Below, piece by piece: positions 22,034-32,960 of a stretch of 64,000 nucleotides of DNA. Source of the DNA: Diphasiastrum complanatum. Taxonomy: Eukaryota; Streptophyta; Lycopodiopsida; Lycopodiales; Lycopodiaceae. Below the pieces are notes generated by a model. The model was not told the origin of the DNA. It saw only the letters and a list, made by a program, of their open reading frames with translations, and searched no databases. The stretch spans positions 20,343,644-20,407,643 of the forward strand of contig CM055108.1 in the NCBI GenBank assembly GCA_029204225.1, read 5' to 3'. The translations under genes and the position numbers were made by a program. Numbering within the stretch: position 1 is the first letter of the stretch; each line of letters starts with the position of its first letter.

Positions 22034-23421
22034 TTAGAATAACATTATTAAACATAAAGCCCAATATTGCTTCATCTTAAGTTTCGATGTTGAACCTTCA
22101 CCTCTGATAGCTTGTGAGCTATTGTTGCCCAAGTGAACTAATTTCTTGGTATTGTAAGGTGTATAGGATTCAAAACATCTGATATGGCTATTCATATGCT
22201 GTGAGTGGATCCGGATCAAGAAACCAGGAGGTATCGTCTGATGCTTCTTGATGGCTTGTCATGAATGCATTGTGATCTATTTTTTGGTTCAAATGAGATG
22301 CTTCTGCAAATGCATTTGCCATTTGATTCAATTGCCCTTTGTTGTTGTCCTTGGCTTATAGAATGCGACAATCTCGAATCTCATGGTTGGTTCGTTTGCA
22401 GTATCTGCAGAATAGCTTCTTCTTTGTAGCTGTTTCCGAGTAGTTGCAAACTTTGTAAAAACACAAAGAAATCTGCAGGTTTGGATAAAAGTTGGACGAA
22501 GATTAAAATGTCGATTAGTTGATTACTAGGAGAATAATCCAACACTCCCCCTTAATCTGAATCCATGAATTCCTTGTCCTTTAAACTTAGTTCTGCACAG
22601 AACTTTCTGTGTGCATCCAAGCTTAACGCTTTGGCGAAAATATCTGCTATCATATCTTGCGTTCGACAGTACTGCAATCTCACACTAGCATTAACTTGTC
22701 TTCTTTTATCAAATCGATACTGTTGTTGAAGAGCAATGTGTCATCCACATATAAAGTGATTATGATAAAAGACTGCTGCATTGTCTTGAAGTAAACATTA
22801 GAATTTGAAGAGCTTGGTGTGAAATCATGATCAATAAGAAAAGTATTGATCCTTTGAAACCATGCTCGAGCAGATTGCTTCAAGCCATAAAGTGCGTTAT
22901 GGAGTTTACACACATGATTGTGTTTACCTTCGATAATATAACTATCGGGTTGCACCATGTCAATGTCTTCTTTGATAACTCCATTGAGATGTTGTCTGTA
23001 CATCCATTTGATGTATTTTCAAATTTGCAGCATCAACAAATGATAACAAAAGTCAAATAGACGAATGCTTGACTACTGGACTGAAGGTCTCAGTGTAATC
23101 AATGTTGTATACCCAAGAAAATCCTCTGGCGACAAGTCAGGTTTTTCTTTTGTCGATGCTTCCGTCTACTTTGTACTTGACTTTGAAAATCCATTTACAA
23201 TCAACTATATTTCTGCTAGGAGGTAATTCGACAATTGTCCATGTCTGGTTCTTGATAAGAGATGAATACTCTTTATTCATAGCTTCTTTCCAGAGATCAG
23301 AATTGGGCTGACTGAGTGCCTCTTCGACAGTCGAACAACTTGTAGGCTTGACCTAAACTCAGAAGGACTTCGGAAGTGTCGCATGTGATAACACGCACTT
23401 TGTCAATCCGACTAAGGTTAT
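22034..23421 (-). mobile_element. Copia fossil, piece left of the 8.7 kb insertion
   Basis: Contains a CCHC knuckle (about 22,380; CRYCKRTNHEIRDC on the minus strand), a short LTR start (22,428-22,544) with its polypurine tract, a reverse transcriptase segment (22,680-23,003; YGLKQSARAW, YVDDTL) and the start of the integrase/RT linker. It resumes after the inserted element at 32,141. It is broken. Confidence 0.8.
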
Positions 23422-23456
23422 CATTAGGGACCTTTTTGGAATCAAAAAGGGCACTT
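23422..23456 (+). repeat. Left terminal inverted repeat
   Basis: CATTAGGG followed by a self-complementary core, CCTTTTTG-GAAT-CAAAAAGG, so the end can fold on itself. A further short palindrome (ACTAATTATAATTAGT) follows at 23,458-23,473. Confidence 0.8.
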
Positions 23457-23723
23457 CACTAATTATAATTAGTGTTAATGATGACACGTGTCCCAATAAA
23501 ATATTGACAACTGAGAGAGAATGGTCCATATGACATGGCAAATTCAATGGTGCAGATTAAATCAAGTGTGGGCCCACAAAGTACACCTCTAACATTAACC
23601 CTAGATAAAGCAATAACTATGCCTACAAGTTAACATCAACTAGCATGTCTATCTACTAGCAGCCTTATCCTAAGTGAGCCTAGTCCTTATTTCAAATTTT
23701 GAATGTTCACAAGCTTGTATCTC

Positions 23724-23837
<114 letters not shown>

Positions 23838-23941
23838 CTGTATACTCCACAGATATTCTATTTTTTATTTATTTTGGTTCACCTTATCTGAAGATCTACA
23901 CACTATTTCGCATATCCTACATTATCATTACATCATCCATT

Positions 23942-25299
23942 ATGGCCTCTACTCAATCAAGGAAGCCCAAGAATCAACTAGCTTCCATTGTTGCGCACAT
24001 CAAAGATTCCAATGAGCATTGGGTGCCCATACATTTTCAACTTTTGACTAGGTTTACATGCAACCATCGGGCAAAGGAACTCACAAGGTTGCAAAGAGGA
24101 AGCGAAACAACCAAGACTACCATTGGAAAGGAAGGATCCATGAATTCAAGATCGACCAAAATGGCGAATACCTTGCTAATGTGCAACACGTATACATGCG
24201 TCGAGATATTTTATTGGATGTGGCTGTTGCTGATAGAACCATATAGTCACATTGTAGGTCTCACCTCTTTTATTCTTGTGTTTACTATTATGTTTAAATT
24301 ATTATTATGTCATTGTAATGGATAATAATGTTGCATTAATGATTGGTGCAGATGTCTTTCCTTCAAATAGCTTCGATTGGCAAAACGTGAAGTCCTTCAC
24401 TGGAAAATTCTCCGCCATACACGCCAAATATGGAGAACTAATATATGGTGGGTTGGCATCCTCTGCCCTGATCAAAATGGGCATTTTCTTTTACGATCAC
24501 ATGTACGAAGTTTCAAAAAAAAGTTTGGCCAAGGCAAATTAGCACCAACTTCTGAGCCTGCGATCAATTCTCACGAGTGGCCATATGTTGACCAACTGAC
24601 TATTGAATTAACGAAGAGGCAACTTCTCAAAGAGATTATTGGTAATATGAAGCCAACATTCGGATCCAAACGAGTTTACACTAGCATCTCTGTGCCGATC
24701 ACCGTATTTGTTGCCATATTTAAGGCAGTCCCGTTTAGGAAAAAAAACACGATGTGGGCATGGAAAGCAACAGAATCATCACTGTTGGACAACATATTTG
24801 TCGCATGGGATTCAAAGGAAATGGAGCATAAAGGAGATTCAATAAGGTGTAAGCTCTCTTGTGAAACAATGACCATAAGGTATCATATTTCACGTCAAAC
24901 ATGCTCCTTAAGTTTCATTTATAGGCGATATAAGTTTGGTCATGGTCGATGGGACCCTCTGGATGCGGAGACGAATCAGCAAGAAGTGGAGATATCCATA
25001 CATTTGCCCCATGATGAAATACGAGAAATTCATATAAATAAGGAGTGCAACCTAGAAGATCTCCGACATATGCTTGGATTGACTTTTGTTGATGTGCCAG
25101 TAAATTTTGTCTTCACTCGTAATGGACAAAATGTGAGTCCCTAATTTCCATCAGATTTCTAAATTTTAGATAGTAATGTTGAATAAATATAGGATTATTA
25201 ACTTTGTGTCTTGTTTTGCAGATACGGAGACAAGCCGAAAAAGATCATGAATGTGTCTCATTTTTACAAACAGGGACATTAGGAGTCCAATGGGAATAA
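23942..25299 (+). pseudogene. Gene C: unknown multi-exon protein with beta-grasp-like C-terminus, broken
   Basis: ATG at 23,942 gives MASTQSRKPKNQLASIVAHIK. Likely introns are 24,258-24,351 (ends GTGCAG) and 25,133-25,221 (GTGAGT...TTTTGCAG, phase 0). The last exon ends VQWE-TAA at 25,299. The long central exon reads through LTIELTKRQLLKEIIGNMKP and VEISIHLPHDEIREIHINKECNLEDLRHMLGL. The ending, roughly ECNLEDLRHML...VNFVFTRNGQNIRRQAEKDH, has the rhythm of a ubiquitin-like/beta-grasp domain, but this is weak. At least two frame changes are needed (near 24,060 and in the A-run near 24,520) and an in-frame TAG lies at 24,244. No homologue was found in the 16-20 kb locus. Function not recognised. 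Confidence 0.5.
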
Positions 25300-25533
25300 A
25301 GGATTTAATCTAATGAAAAATAGAAAACACAATTAGTTGGTTGTGTTTTGACTCTATTCTAATATATTTGGTTACGTTTTGACGTTACTTTTGCATTGTC
25401 ACATTTTATATGCCTGTTAGTACATTTGTGGATGTCCAAGGATTTTGACTCATGAGCCTAGACAAGAACATACTATATTTGGAAAAGAGGCCAAAACTTT
25501 TATAGGAGCACTTACTAAAAATAGAACCCTTCA

Positions 25534-25543
25534 CTATATAAGG
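25534..25543 (+). promoter_or_regulatory. TATA box of gene D
   Basis: CTATATAAGG lies about 130 bases before the ATG at 25,669, a canonical box at a canonical distance. Confidence 0.65.
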
Positions 25544-25668
25544 GTGCTTGGGAGCTCATGTCTCCACTTCATCCCTTGAGTGTCAGAGTGTCAGTTTTTT
25601 TAAATTCTCTGTTTTTCATCTCTCGTGTTCTCTGATACGTTTTCAAAGGCTAACCAATGTTGGAGGAA

Positions 25669-26842
25669 ATGGCATGGATGAAACAAACGGCTAGAGATCC
25701 CAGAGTGACTGCATTGCTCCATAGGGATGCACTAGCCACCCTCCATGAGAGAGAGAGACGGGAGAGCAGAAGCAGGAGTAGGAGTCACAGCCCTATAGCG
25801 TCTCAGGAAGATCCGGCCACTCAACGTGAAGCTGAGGAGGACATGGCCCATACAGCAGCTGCACAGGAGGATCAGACTGAGCAGCAATAGCAAGAAGACC
25901 AGCAGCAGTAGGAGCACCAGCAGCAACAACAACAACAACCAACACGAGAAAAAAGCCCTTCCCCGACGGCAACTGAACGGGAGGAAACAATGAAGTTCCT
26001 AGATGAGGAGCTTGCGGCATCGGGTGAGTTGCCGGTTCTGAATGATTCTTTCTTCGACCCATTTCCACCAGTAATGGCCATGGACACATCAAATTTAGGC
26101 ATATCGGGGGACACCACACCCACCGTGTCACCTCCAAGTCACGGCCCGGTGATGGGTCTGATGATGTCGTTGCCGGTGGGTGGTTTTGATGAGGGCACCC
26201 CGATGTCGAACACAACAAGGATGAAGCAGAAGGCGACCCATAGATGGTCAGAGAGAGGAGCACACGAGCGAAAAAGAAAGAATTCTCTCAAGGCAGGGTC
26301 TACATCAAAGCGACGGAACCCTGCAGCTCAACATCCATCACCACTGCCCACACCGCCAACATCGCCTCCACCTCCACCGCCTCCGCCCCCACCGCCTCCA
26401 CCGCCTCCACCACCACCTCCACCACCACCTCCACCGCCTCCAAGTTATGCCGCAGCTGGCCCAAGTAGGACCGTAGAGCGTCGCAGGGATAGGCGGGCCC
26501 CTCGTGTAGCACCATGGGCTGGAAAGGAGCTCCGCAGGATGCAGCCACCACCTCCTCGACCGCGTAAGAAGTTTAAGATCGCAACGTGGCTCCAGGATAT
26601 ACGGAGCTATCAGAAGTTCATAAAATTTTTGATTCCTAGGGCCCCTTTTGTGAGGCTTGTAAAAGAAATAGTCGGGGAACAGAGTTACGGCAAATGCGGT
26701 GTTCGCAATACAAGAGTCTACGAAAATGTACCTAACACAGCTCTTTGAGGACTCATTTTTGTGTGCAGTGCACGGGAAGAGAGTCACAATACTCTCGAAG
26801 GATCTCCACCTAGCTAGAAGGCTAAGGAGAGAGCGGAATTAA
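25669..26842 (+). pseudogene. Gene D: histone H3-fold protein with long Arg/Ser-, Gln- and Pro-rich insert
   Basis: From ATG 25,669 the protein starts MAWMKQTARDPR, close to the H3 start MARTKQTARKS. An upstream in-frame ATG at 25,657 would add MLEE. There follow an Arg/Ser stretch (RSRSRSHS), a Gln-rich stretch, an acidic segment, a basic segment (RKRKNS) and about 30 prolines. The C-terminal 100 residues are an H3 histone fold: alpha-N at LQDIRSYQKFIKFLI, alpha-1 at PFVRLVKEI, alpha-2 at [23 protein letters not shown], then [12 protein letters not shown], and alpha-3 at [18 protein letters not shown]. Loop 1 is about four residues shorter than in H3. LIPRAPFVRLVKEI is closer to centromeric H3 (LIPAAPFIRLVREI) than to canonical H3. 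Two in-frame TAG codons (25,888; 25,909) lie in the Gln-rich part, and the frame moves by one base in the G-run at 26,673-26,676, just before alpha-2. It is thus either a recent pseudogene or carries consensus errors. No intron is evident. Confidence 0.75.
26357..26443 (+). repeat. CCACCGCCT minisatellite encoding polyproline
   Basis: An imperfect array of 9-base CCN-CCN-CCN units inside gene D. The array probably varies in length by slippage. Confidence 0.8.
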
Positions 26843-27310
26843 AAATATCATGTACATGATTTTATTTATAATATACTGAAGATTTGGTGTCAAGTATCTT
26901 GCAGAATTTCAGGTTGTGTGAATGCAAATTGCTGTGATTGAGTTTGATATCTGATTTCAGTACTGTTTATGTGAATGCAGTCATTTGAAAATTTTAGTAT
27001 CATCTATGTGAATGCAGTGATTTAAAATTTTCAGTACTATGGGAATGGTAGTTTCTTTAGCCATGTTGTAGATAAGATAGGTTTCCATGTCGTGGCATGG
27101 AAATTACGCCAAGGCGAGACCAGGGCCCGTTTGACCAGGTCAAATGGGCTCTGGTCGCACCCTGGCGTGAAAATCACGTCATGTAAAAAAAGGAGGAGAA
27201 ATCTTTATCAGAAAAAAAAAATTAAATTCTAAATTCAATAAATAAGCACATCATATAATGACAATAGAGAATTAGGAGAGTCCACAAGAAAAAAAGGACA
27301 AAATCTTTAT
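26843..27310. other. Convergent 3' region between D and A'
   Basis: AT-rich with no gene, apart from the hairpin listed separately. It includes near-repeats of TGTGAATGCAGT (26,917; 26,970; 27,008). Confidence 0.5.
27087..27183. repeat. Long imperfect hairpin between D and A'
   Basis: The sequence is self-complementary about position 27,137 (TTTGACC-A-GGTCAAA). The stem extends some 45-50 bases each side, with about five mismatches in the inner 31 pairs, and is notably GC-rich in AT-rich surroundings. It could be a foldback mini-element, a processing/termination structure, or a small-RNA hairpin. Confidence 0.75.
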
Positions 27311-28770
27311 TCACATTTGATCCATTTCCTTCAGAGAGGACTTCAGCTTCTCTGATGACAGTACTGGTTTTAAAATTTCTAATGCTAATTTAGGAGCATC
27401 TCCCTCATCCTCATAAGGGCCAATTAAACCCGAGAGAATAAGCCGGGTCTCGAATCCAGGGCAGAAATCATTCAAAACGGCTTTTCGGAGGACACAGTAA
27501 GCCTTTGGTGCTGACGGTGACAAGTCCAGCTCACCAATGTGCTTGGAGAGTGATTTGCATTTAAGAAGCTCTGTCTGTCCATCTGGGCTGTACTTGTTGC
27601 TGAAGGAGAAAATAAAGTTGCTGGGCAAGTTCCCAATGTAGTGGGCCATAGACCTGTCCAGCGTTCCTCCTTCAACTTTCTCCCGAGAGCCACCCCTTCG
27701 CATTGCAAATGCATCAAGCTCCACTGCATCCTGCATTTGGTTCAAATTATTGCAAAATGAGTATAATGAAGACAAACAAACATAACAAACACACGCAAGT
27801 TGAATTGTTGGGTTAGACTTGCCTTGGTGCCTTCATCAATGTCTTCGGTTTGCGCAAGGTTAATTCCTTTGCCTTTGTACTTCACGTCAGCAGTTTTCCC
27901 TTCGAGTACCTCGAATGGCCTCGTTTGAACTGGTGGTGGTTGAAACGTTTTCAATTGGCAAAGCACCCTTGCCAATGCTTGTTCGGTGGTGTCCATGTCA
28001 TGCCCGATCAGCTTCTCATACGTGTCGTCGGGCTGGGTGTGGTCGAAAGTGGAACTGCCATTCTGCAAATTTACCAATGCTGCCAGCATCTCATCTTCTC
28101 GCAAGCCGAGAATATGTTGCAAGTCATGCATGAACACATACTCCTGCCCATCAATGATGATTGGAGCAAGGCCATGGATTCGAAGCATGACATCATCGGA
28201 CTCATCTATATCTTCTGGCTCCGCTGATGTGGATGCACCTGTTGCCTCTTGCGCAGCCAAGATTGCTTCATGCTCCACAGATAAATCTTCCTCTTCACCC
28301 GGGTCGTTCATCTCGTTCACTTGCCCACTAGGATTGTGTTTGTTGCTGGCCACAGTCGCTGGAAACTCATTAAGCAAAAAAATAACAGTAATCTCACCGG
28401 ATAGAAACTTCTTTCCTACACTTTCAAGATCAAAAGTTTTCAGCTGATCCTTTGTCAACTCCAAGTAATGATCGTTACCCAAGTGACTAATAAATCTGTT
28501 GAGACGAGCGATAAAGGGTCTATCTCCTTTCCCTATATAACTAAGCAAGTTATATGGAATCCACATGATAGTTGAGCTAGGAATTTGTATGGCATAAGGC
28601 TTCAAAGTTTCATCTATATACTCACTCACGTACGTGAATGCATCCGTATTAGCCCGTAGAGTGGCAAGCGTGTCTATTCTACCGGTAAACATACAATAAA
28701 TACGATCTAACTGATCTAAAAATTCTGTGGGGGCTAGCAGATTGGCCAACTCTATTGTAGGGGACGACAT
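27311..28770 (-). CDS. Gene A': intact 455-codon homologue of gene A
   Basis: Exon 1 is 28,770-27,823 (316 codons) and exon 2 is 27,730-27,311, with phase 0 at the join. The intron starts with GC (AAG|GCAAGT) instead of GT and ends ATGCAG, at the same site as the GT-AG intron of gene A. The start is taken at MSSPTIELANLL because it aligns with the start of A and leaves a TATA box about 130 bases upstream; an in-frame Met 20 codons earlier is less likely. There are no signal peptide or membrane segments. The middle (residues about 160-220) is acidic and low-complexity (EEEDLSVEHE, PEDIDESDD), then IIIDGQEYVFMHDLQHILGLREDEML. Exon 2 starts DAVELDAFAMRRGGSREK. It belongs to no family I recognise. 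Being intact beside an intact B' argues for a shared function. Confidence 0.7.
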
Positions 28771-28894
28771 TGTTATGCAACTAAGAACACTAATTGACCA
28801 GCAAACTAGTAGTCTAATTGAACAAGACAAGCTAAATTACGAGGAAACAAATTTCAACAAAGCAAGAAGTGACAACAAAATGAAAACCCCCACT

Positions 28895-28905
28895 CTTATA
28901 TAGAG
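28895..28905 (-). promoter_or_regulatory. TATA box of gene A'
   Basis: CTATATAAGAG on the minus strand, about 130 bases before the ATG at 28,770, matching the spacing seen for gene D. Confidence 0.6.
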
Positions 28906-29035
28906 GGACGTGTATCCAGAAATAGATATTATTATAAAACTGAATACAATAATTTCTATTTATAACAACAATCCAATTTGGCAGTAATATTTATCACAAA
29001 GGAATATTCGAATTACAATTCAATATAAATTGTTT

Positions 29036-31727
29036 CTATTCCATCTCATCAGTTTCCGTAGTTTCTCTAGCGCTATTTTCCAAAACATTGGATGTTGGTG
29101 TCCTCGGCATCCATCTCTTTCCAACTCGGACTCTAGACATCCTCCATTCTTGATGCCTTGTTCTAGCATTAGAGGATTGCCATGCTGTCTTTCTGACTGA
29201 ATTTGAATTGGAGATCATTAAACACAAGTCTTCAGTTCTTGTGTTTTGAAAGTGTCCTCGGCCCAAAACTCCTCTGTAAAACCATTGGAATATCTCAACC
29301 AATGCATTGCTAAGACCCTTTCCTCCGCCATGCCGTGAATTTTTGAAATACGTAGCCTTTGCCCTGTAATGACTCTTTTCCATGCCTTGCGTATTCCAAA
29401 TAGCTAATGATCCATAGGTTTTCATAAACCAAGGTCCATGAGCATAGAAGATGTGTTGTTCATAGAAAATTTGTATTAGTTTAAATCTTTACAAATACAT
29501 AAATATGAAAGTAAAAAATATGAGACACACATACCATATAGTGAGTTATGTGTGTTTCTCCCCATGCATCGATCATCAATTTAGTAAATGTTTTGACTTC
29601 TCTTGCGTATCTATCCAAATCTTCATCTCTCACAATCTTTTTGTTGATAGTTTGTGACAAGGCATCAAATGCTTGCCAAACCTTAGCACGTGTACTTGCC
29701 ATGCGAGGATCTGAGCCAATATCTGTTGTGCATTGACATATTTTCCTCCAGTACTCCCATTCAACACTGCTTTCACATGCAATATGATTTGACAATAGGT
29801 GTCTCGCTTTCGCACCACCCATTGAAACTTTTGCTGGAACATCTTGTGTTTTTCCACTCATCTCAACGTCTTTGGTAAGACTCACGTGGCCCCCGTGCAA
29901 TCCCATATCGGATAAAATTATCTCTAGATTTCTAATGCTAACATCTGCTCTTGATTTGGGCTGCATGTTCCATGCGTAACAACAATGCGAAAATAATAAT
30001 TTGTCCAGTATTCGTAATTCACCATGCATTGTGCAAAAATGGACTCTTTCGAGAGGAATGTTCAACACAGGACTCCAAGCTTTGTCTAGATTGTGCCTAT
30101 TTGGTGCAGGACGTTGGTTGCAATTCAAAATACTTTTGTTCCGCCCAGATTCAAACATAGAATATATACAAAAATTCTTTGCATTTGCACTGAGACCACA
30201 ACCGTACATGCATTTCAAGTTCTTCAAATCAGCAGCTAGGTGCCATTCTACAGCAAAGCTTTCTCCTTCAACATTGAGCAATTTGCCTTCATTTTGTGCA
30301 TGTATTATCTTAGATATACTACATTTTTCAAATAGCCACTCCAGTACGTCGTGAGACTCCTTAGGAACTTCAAATGCAGCTATCCACCATATGTGATTTT
30401 CGGATTGCACGCTAAATTCTTTACAATAACTTCCGCCAAACTGTTGCAATTCACGATTCATCAAGGTGATTGTGACACGTTCAAGTTTACGCCCTTTTAC
30501 GATTTCTGCTTCGTCCAACTTAATAACAAATATAACTTTACCTCCGCAATCTGTAAAACAGAAATTTCATTACTAAAACATATTAGTTGAAGAAAAGCAT
30601 ACAATTGAAAACCGGAATCCACAATAAATGTTCTTACCATTTGTTCTAACTTCGTAATGTCGGATCATCATCGCTTGGACCTTTTCCAGATCTAAGAATA
30701 TATTATTGCCTTGATGATAACGAAAACATGTCAGAGGTCCTTTCTTCTTATTGGTTACTGTAAAAGAATCCTCAGTATGTTGAAACTCTCCTAATTTAGA
30801 GAGCAATATTGAATTGCATTCTCGTTTGGCGGATTCGACAAGTTTATAAGTAGGTATTATTTGATGGCGTTTTAACCCATTTTTGTCAGAGCGTTTCATA
30901 TACTTCTTCAAAGCTCTATACCCCTTGCGACTCACACCTCTTTGGTCACATGTGTACACCATCTCTTTAACATTTGGATTTGGCTTGAATTTGTCGACTA
31001 GCTTTTTTGCAATTCTCAAGCAAATTGAATCACTTGTTTCATCTTCAACAATCTTAATCAAATCTTTACCCTTCAAAAAATGTTCCATATATTTTCCAGC
31101 AATAAAATTTTTTCCAACCGTCTTTTTCAAGAACTCTTTTGTGTCCCTCATACGTCTTTTACTGGCACCACCACCTGGTGCCAAAGCTTCTAGTTTGTGT
31201 CTCTTAGTGTTTTCATTTTCTGCTTGCTGATCCATCGAGACTCTACGCTTTCGTTGTAAGCCATATATTGTCCTCTGAAATATACTGATTGAAGATTTCA
31301 ATTCTTCAATTTTTGTGACAGAACTGGCAAGCTCTATTTTCAAACCATTTATCTCCTGCTCCAATTTCATATTTATTCCATGCAATGACTTTAAATTGTC
31401 ATTCATACTCAATATATGAATGTTTGCCGTATTTGCCAATGTCTCAGCTTGAATTCTTTGAGAATCCATTGCTTGACAATAGCCAAGCAATCCATTCTGA
31501 CCATCCCCAACGAACCTTAACAAACTATGTACATCAGAGAATTTAGGAGGAGCATCTACCAGTGGATTATGAGGGTATAAATCACCTCTTACCCATAGGT
31601 CAATATGTTTTTTTTCTTCTAATCTCCAACAATGCATGTCATACGGATTTAAGTTAACACCCCATGCAGCTTTGGTGGTCGCATAATCCTTCTCTAACTT
31701 CATATGTAAGTGATACTTGGTTGTCAT
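29036..31727 (-). CDS. Gene B': transposase-like protein, about 850 residues, three exons
   Basis: Exon 1 is 31,727-30,638, exon 2 is 30,550-29,535, and exon 3 is about 29,49x-29,036. Intron 1 is clear (GTAAGA...TTTTACAG). Intron 2 has donor GTATGT, but its acceptor could not be fixed in phase. The start MTTKYHLHMKL aligns with gene B; an in-frame Met 14 codons upstream is the alternative. Order: N-terminal block (HLHM...DLW...LYP), coiled coil (about 90-160), basic stretch (KRHKLEALAPGGGASKRRM), a helical block with DQRGVSRKGYRALKKYM, then KLDEAEIVKGRKLERVTITLMN (Asp about 376), HLAADLKNLKCMYGCG (Asp about 471), and MKTYGSLAIWNTQGMEKSHYRAK (Glu about 738). That D...D...E layout, and the ending with HIT-Y...MK-YGSL...QGMEKSH, recalls a transposase-like family I know from cnidarian, glomeromycete and algal genomes (HGSI...FTQQGLEK). 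A catalytic role is inferred, not shown. Confidence 0.65.
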
Positions 31728-31769
31728 CTTGAAGATGTCGAATTTCCCAAAAGAATCTATGTAGAACAT

Positions 31770-32104
31770 GACAATATACCTTAATCAAATGGTGTCAAAG
31801 TTCAATGTGAACTAACCATGATATAAGCTTTATTAGGCATATACTAGTTTCCATCCCTAGGGTCCTATTGTAGTTAGGACAATGAAAGGTCATCCTATAC
31901 TAACCCTACTCTAGTTGTAATTTGTAACTTACCTATTAGTTGCCTATTATAGTCTATGCAAATAACATACAATAGTCTATGAAAATGAGAGCTACATTTA
32001 GGCCTTAACTCTTGCTCACCTTGTACGGTAACCCAAGGTAAAGGTGCCATGCAGAATTGATTAGCACTAAATTAACTATGATCAGAAAACTTGTTTAGGC
32101 AAGG
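31770..32104. other. Subterminal region of the large element, upstream of B'
   Basis: AT-rich with no gene. It should hold the B' promoter; no clear TATA box could be assigned. Confidence 0.4.
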
Positions 32105-32140
32105 AAGAGGCCCTTTTTGAGTCCAAAAAGGGCCCTAATG
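32105..32140 (-). repeat. Right terminal inverted repeat
   Basis: On the minus strand: CATTAGGGCCCTTTTTGG, then ACTCAAAAAGGGCC. As on the left, the end is internally self-complementary (CCTTTTTG...CAAAAAGG). Confidence 0.8.
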
Positions 32141-32590
32141 GTTCTTTCTCTCAACAAGACCATTTGACTGAGGCGAATAGGAGGTAATGTATTGTTACTC
32201 AATGTCGTTGTTGAGGCGGTACTCCTTGAATTCAGTGGAGATGTATTCTCTCCTGTTGTCGGACCTCAGTGCTTTGATTCTTTTACCAGTCTGATTTTCT
32301 GCATGCTCTTTGAATTGTCTGAACTTGATAAAAGCTTCAAATTTCTGCTTGATGAAGTAAACAGTTGTTCTTCGAGAGAATTTGTCAATAAAAGTAATGA
32401 AATACTTTGCATCTAGCAATGAAAGAGTTTGCATATGTCCACATATATCTAAATGAACAACATCTAACATACATTTTGCTGCATGCCTATGACTCGATCT
32501 TAAAGGAATCCTAGTATGCTTTCCAAGGATGCAGCTATGGCAGAGAGGGAGATCGACTTTTCCAGAAGGATAGTAAAATTTTTGAAATTC
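32141..32590 (-). mobile_element. Copia fossil, piece right of the 8.7 kb insertion
   Basis: Integrase core on the minus strand (VHLDICGHMQTLSLLDAKYFITFIDKFSRRT...ALRSDNRREY). It continues the fossil interrupted at 23,421, and it is broken. Confidence 0.8.
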
Positions 32591-32960
32591 CCCTTAATGA
32601 GCATTCATGTAACTTCCCTATCCTTAACCTGAGCATCTCACAAAATCTAATGTGACTCTCTGAATTTAGAGACTTATTGAAAATGTTTGCGGCCATGACC
32701 AATGCTCCATAAAAAATGTAATAGACTTCTCTATTTAGAACTTTCTCTCTAATATAATGATGTTTTACTTGAATATGTTTACTCCTAGAATGAAATCTGG
32801 GATTAAGCAACAACGCAATAGCACTTTGATTGTCACAAAACAATTGTGTTAGACTATTCTGAGAGAGTCCGATGTCATAAAGTAATCGTCTAAGTTTGCA
32901 TGTGTTGTAGAGATCTATTATGCTTTGATCCAATAGGAATATGGCCAAGTACACACAAAA
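32591..32960 (-). mobile_element. Copia RNase H fossil piece
   Basis: FCDNQSAIALLLNPRFHSRSKHIQVKHHYIREKV identifies the RNase H end of a copia element. It abuts the integrase piece at about 32,590, so two different copia copies have been joined here. Confidence 0.75.

Noticed and set aside
25793-26787. Antisense open frames opposite gene D (Trp/Arg-rich and Val/Glu-rich)
   Set aside because: They are reverse readings of the CCN minisatellite; the plus strand holds a recognisable histone fold.
29036-31727. Assignment of B' to the KDZ, MULE or hAT transposase families
   Set aside because: The motif order and C-terminal block do not match what I know of these families, so the superfamily is left open.
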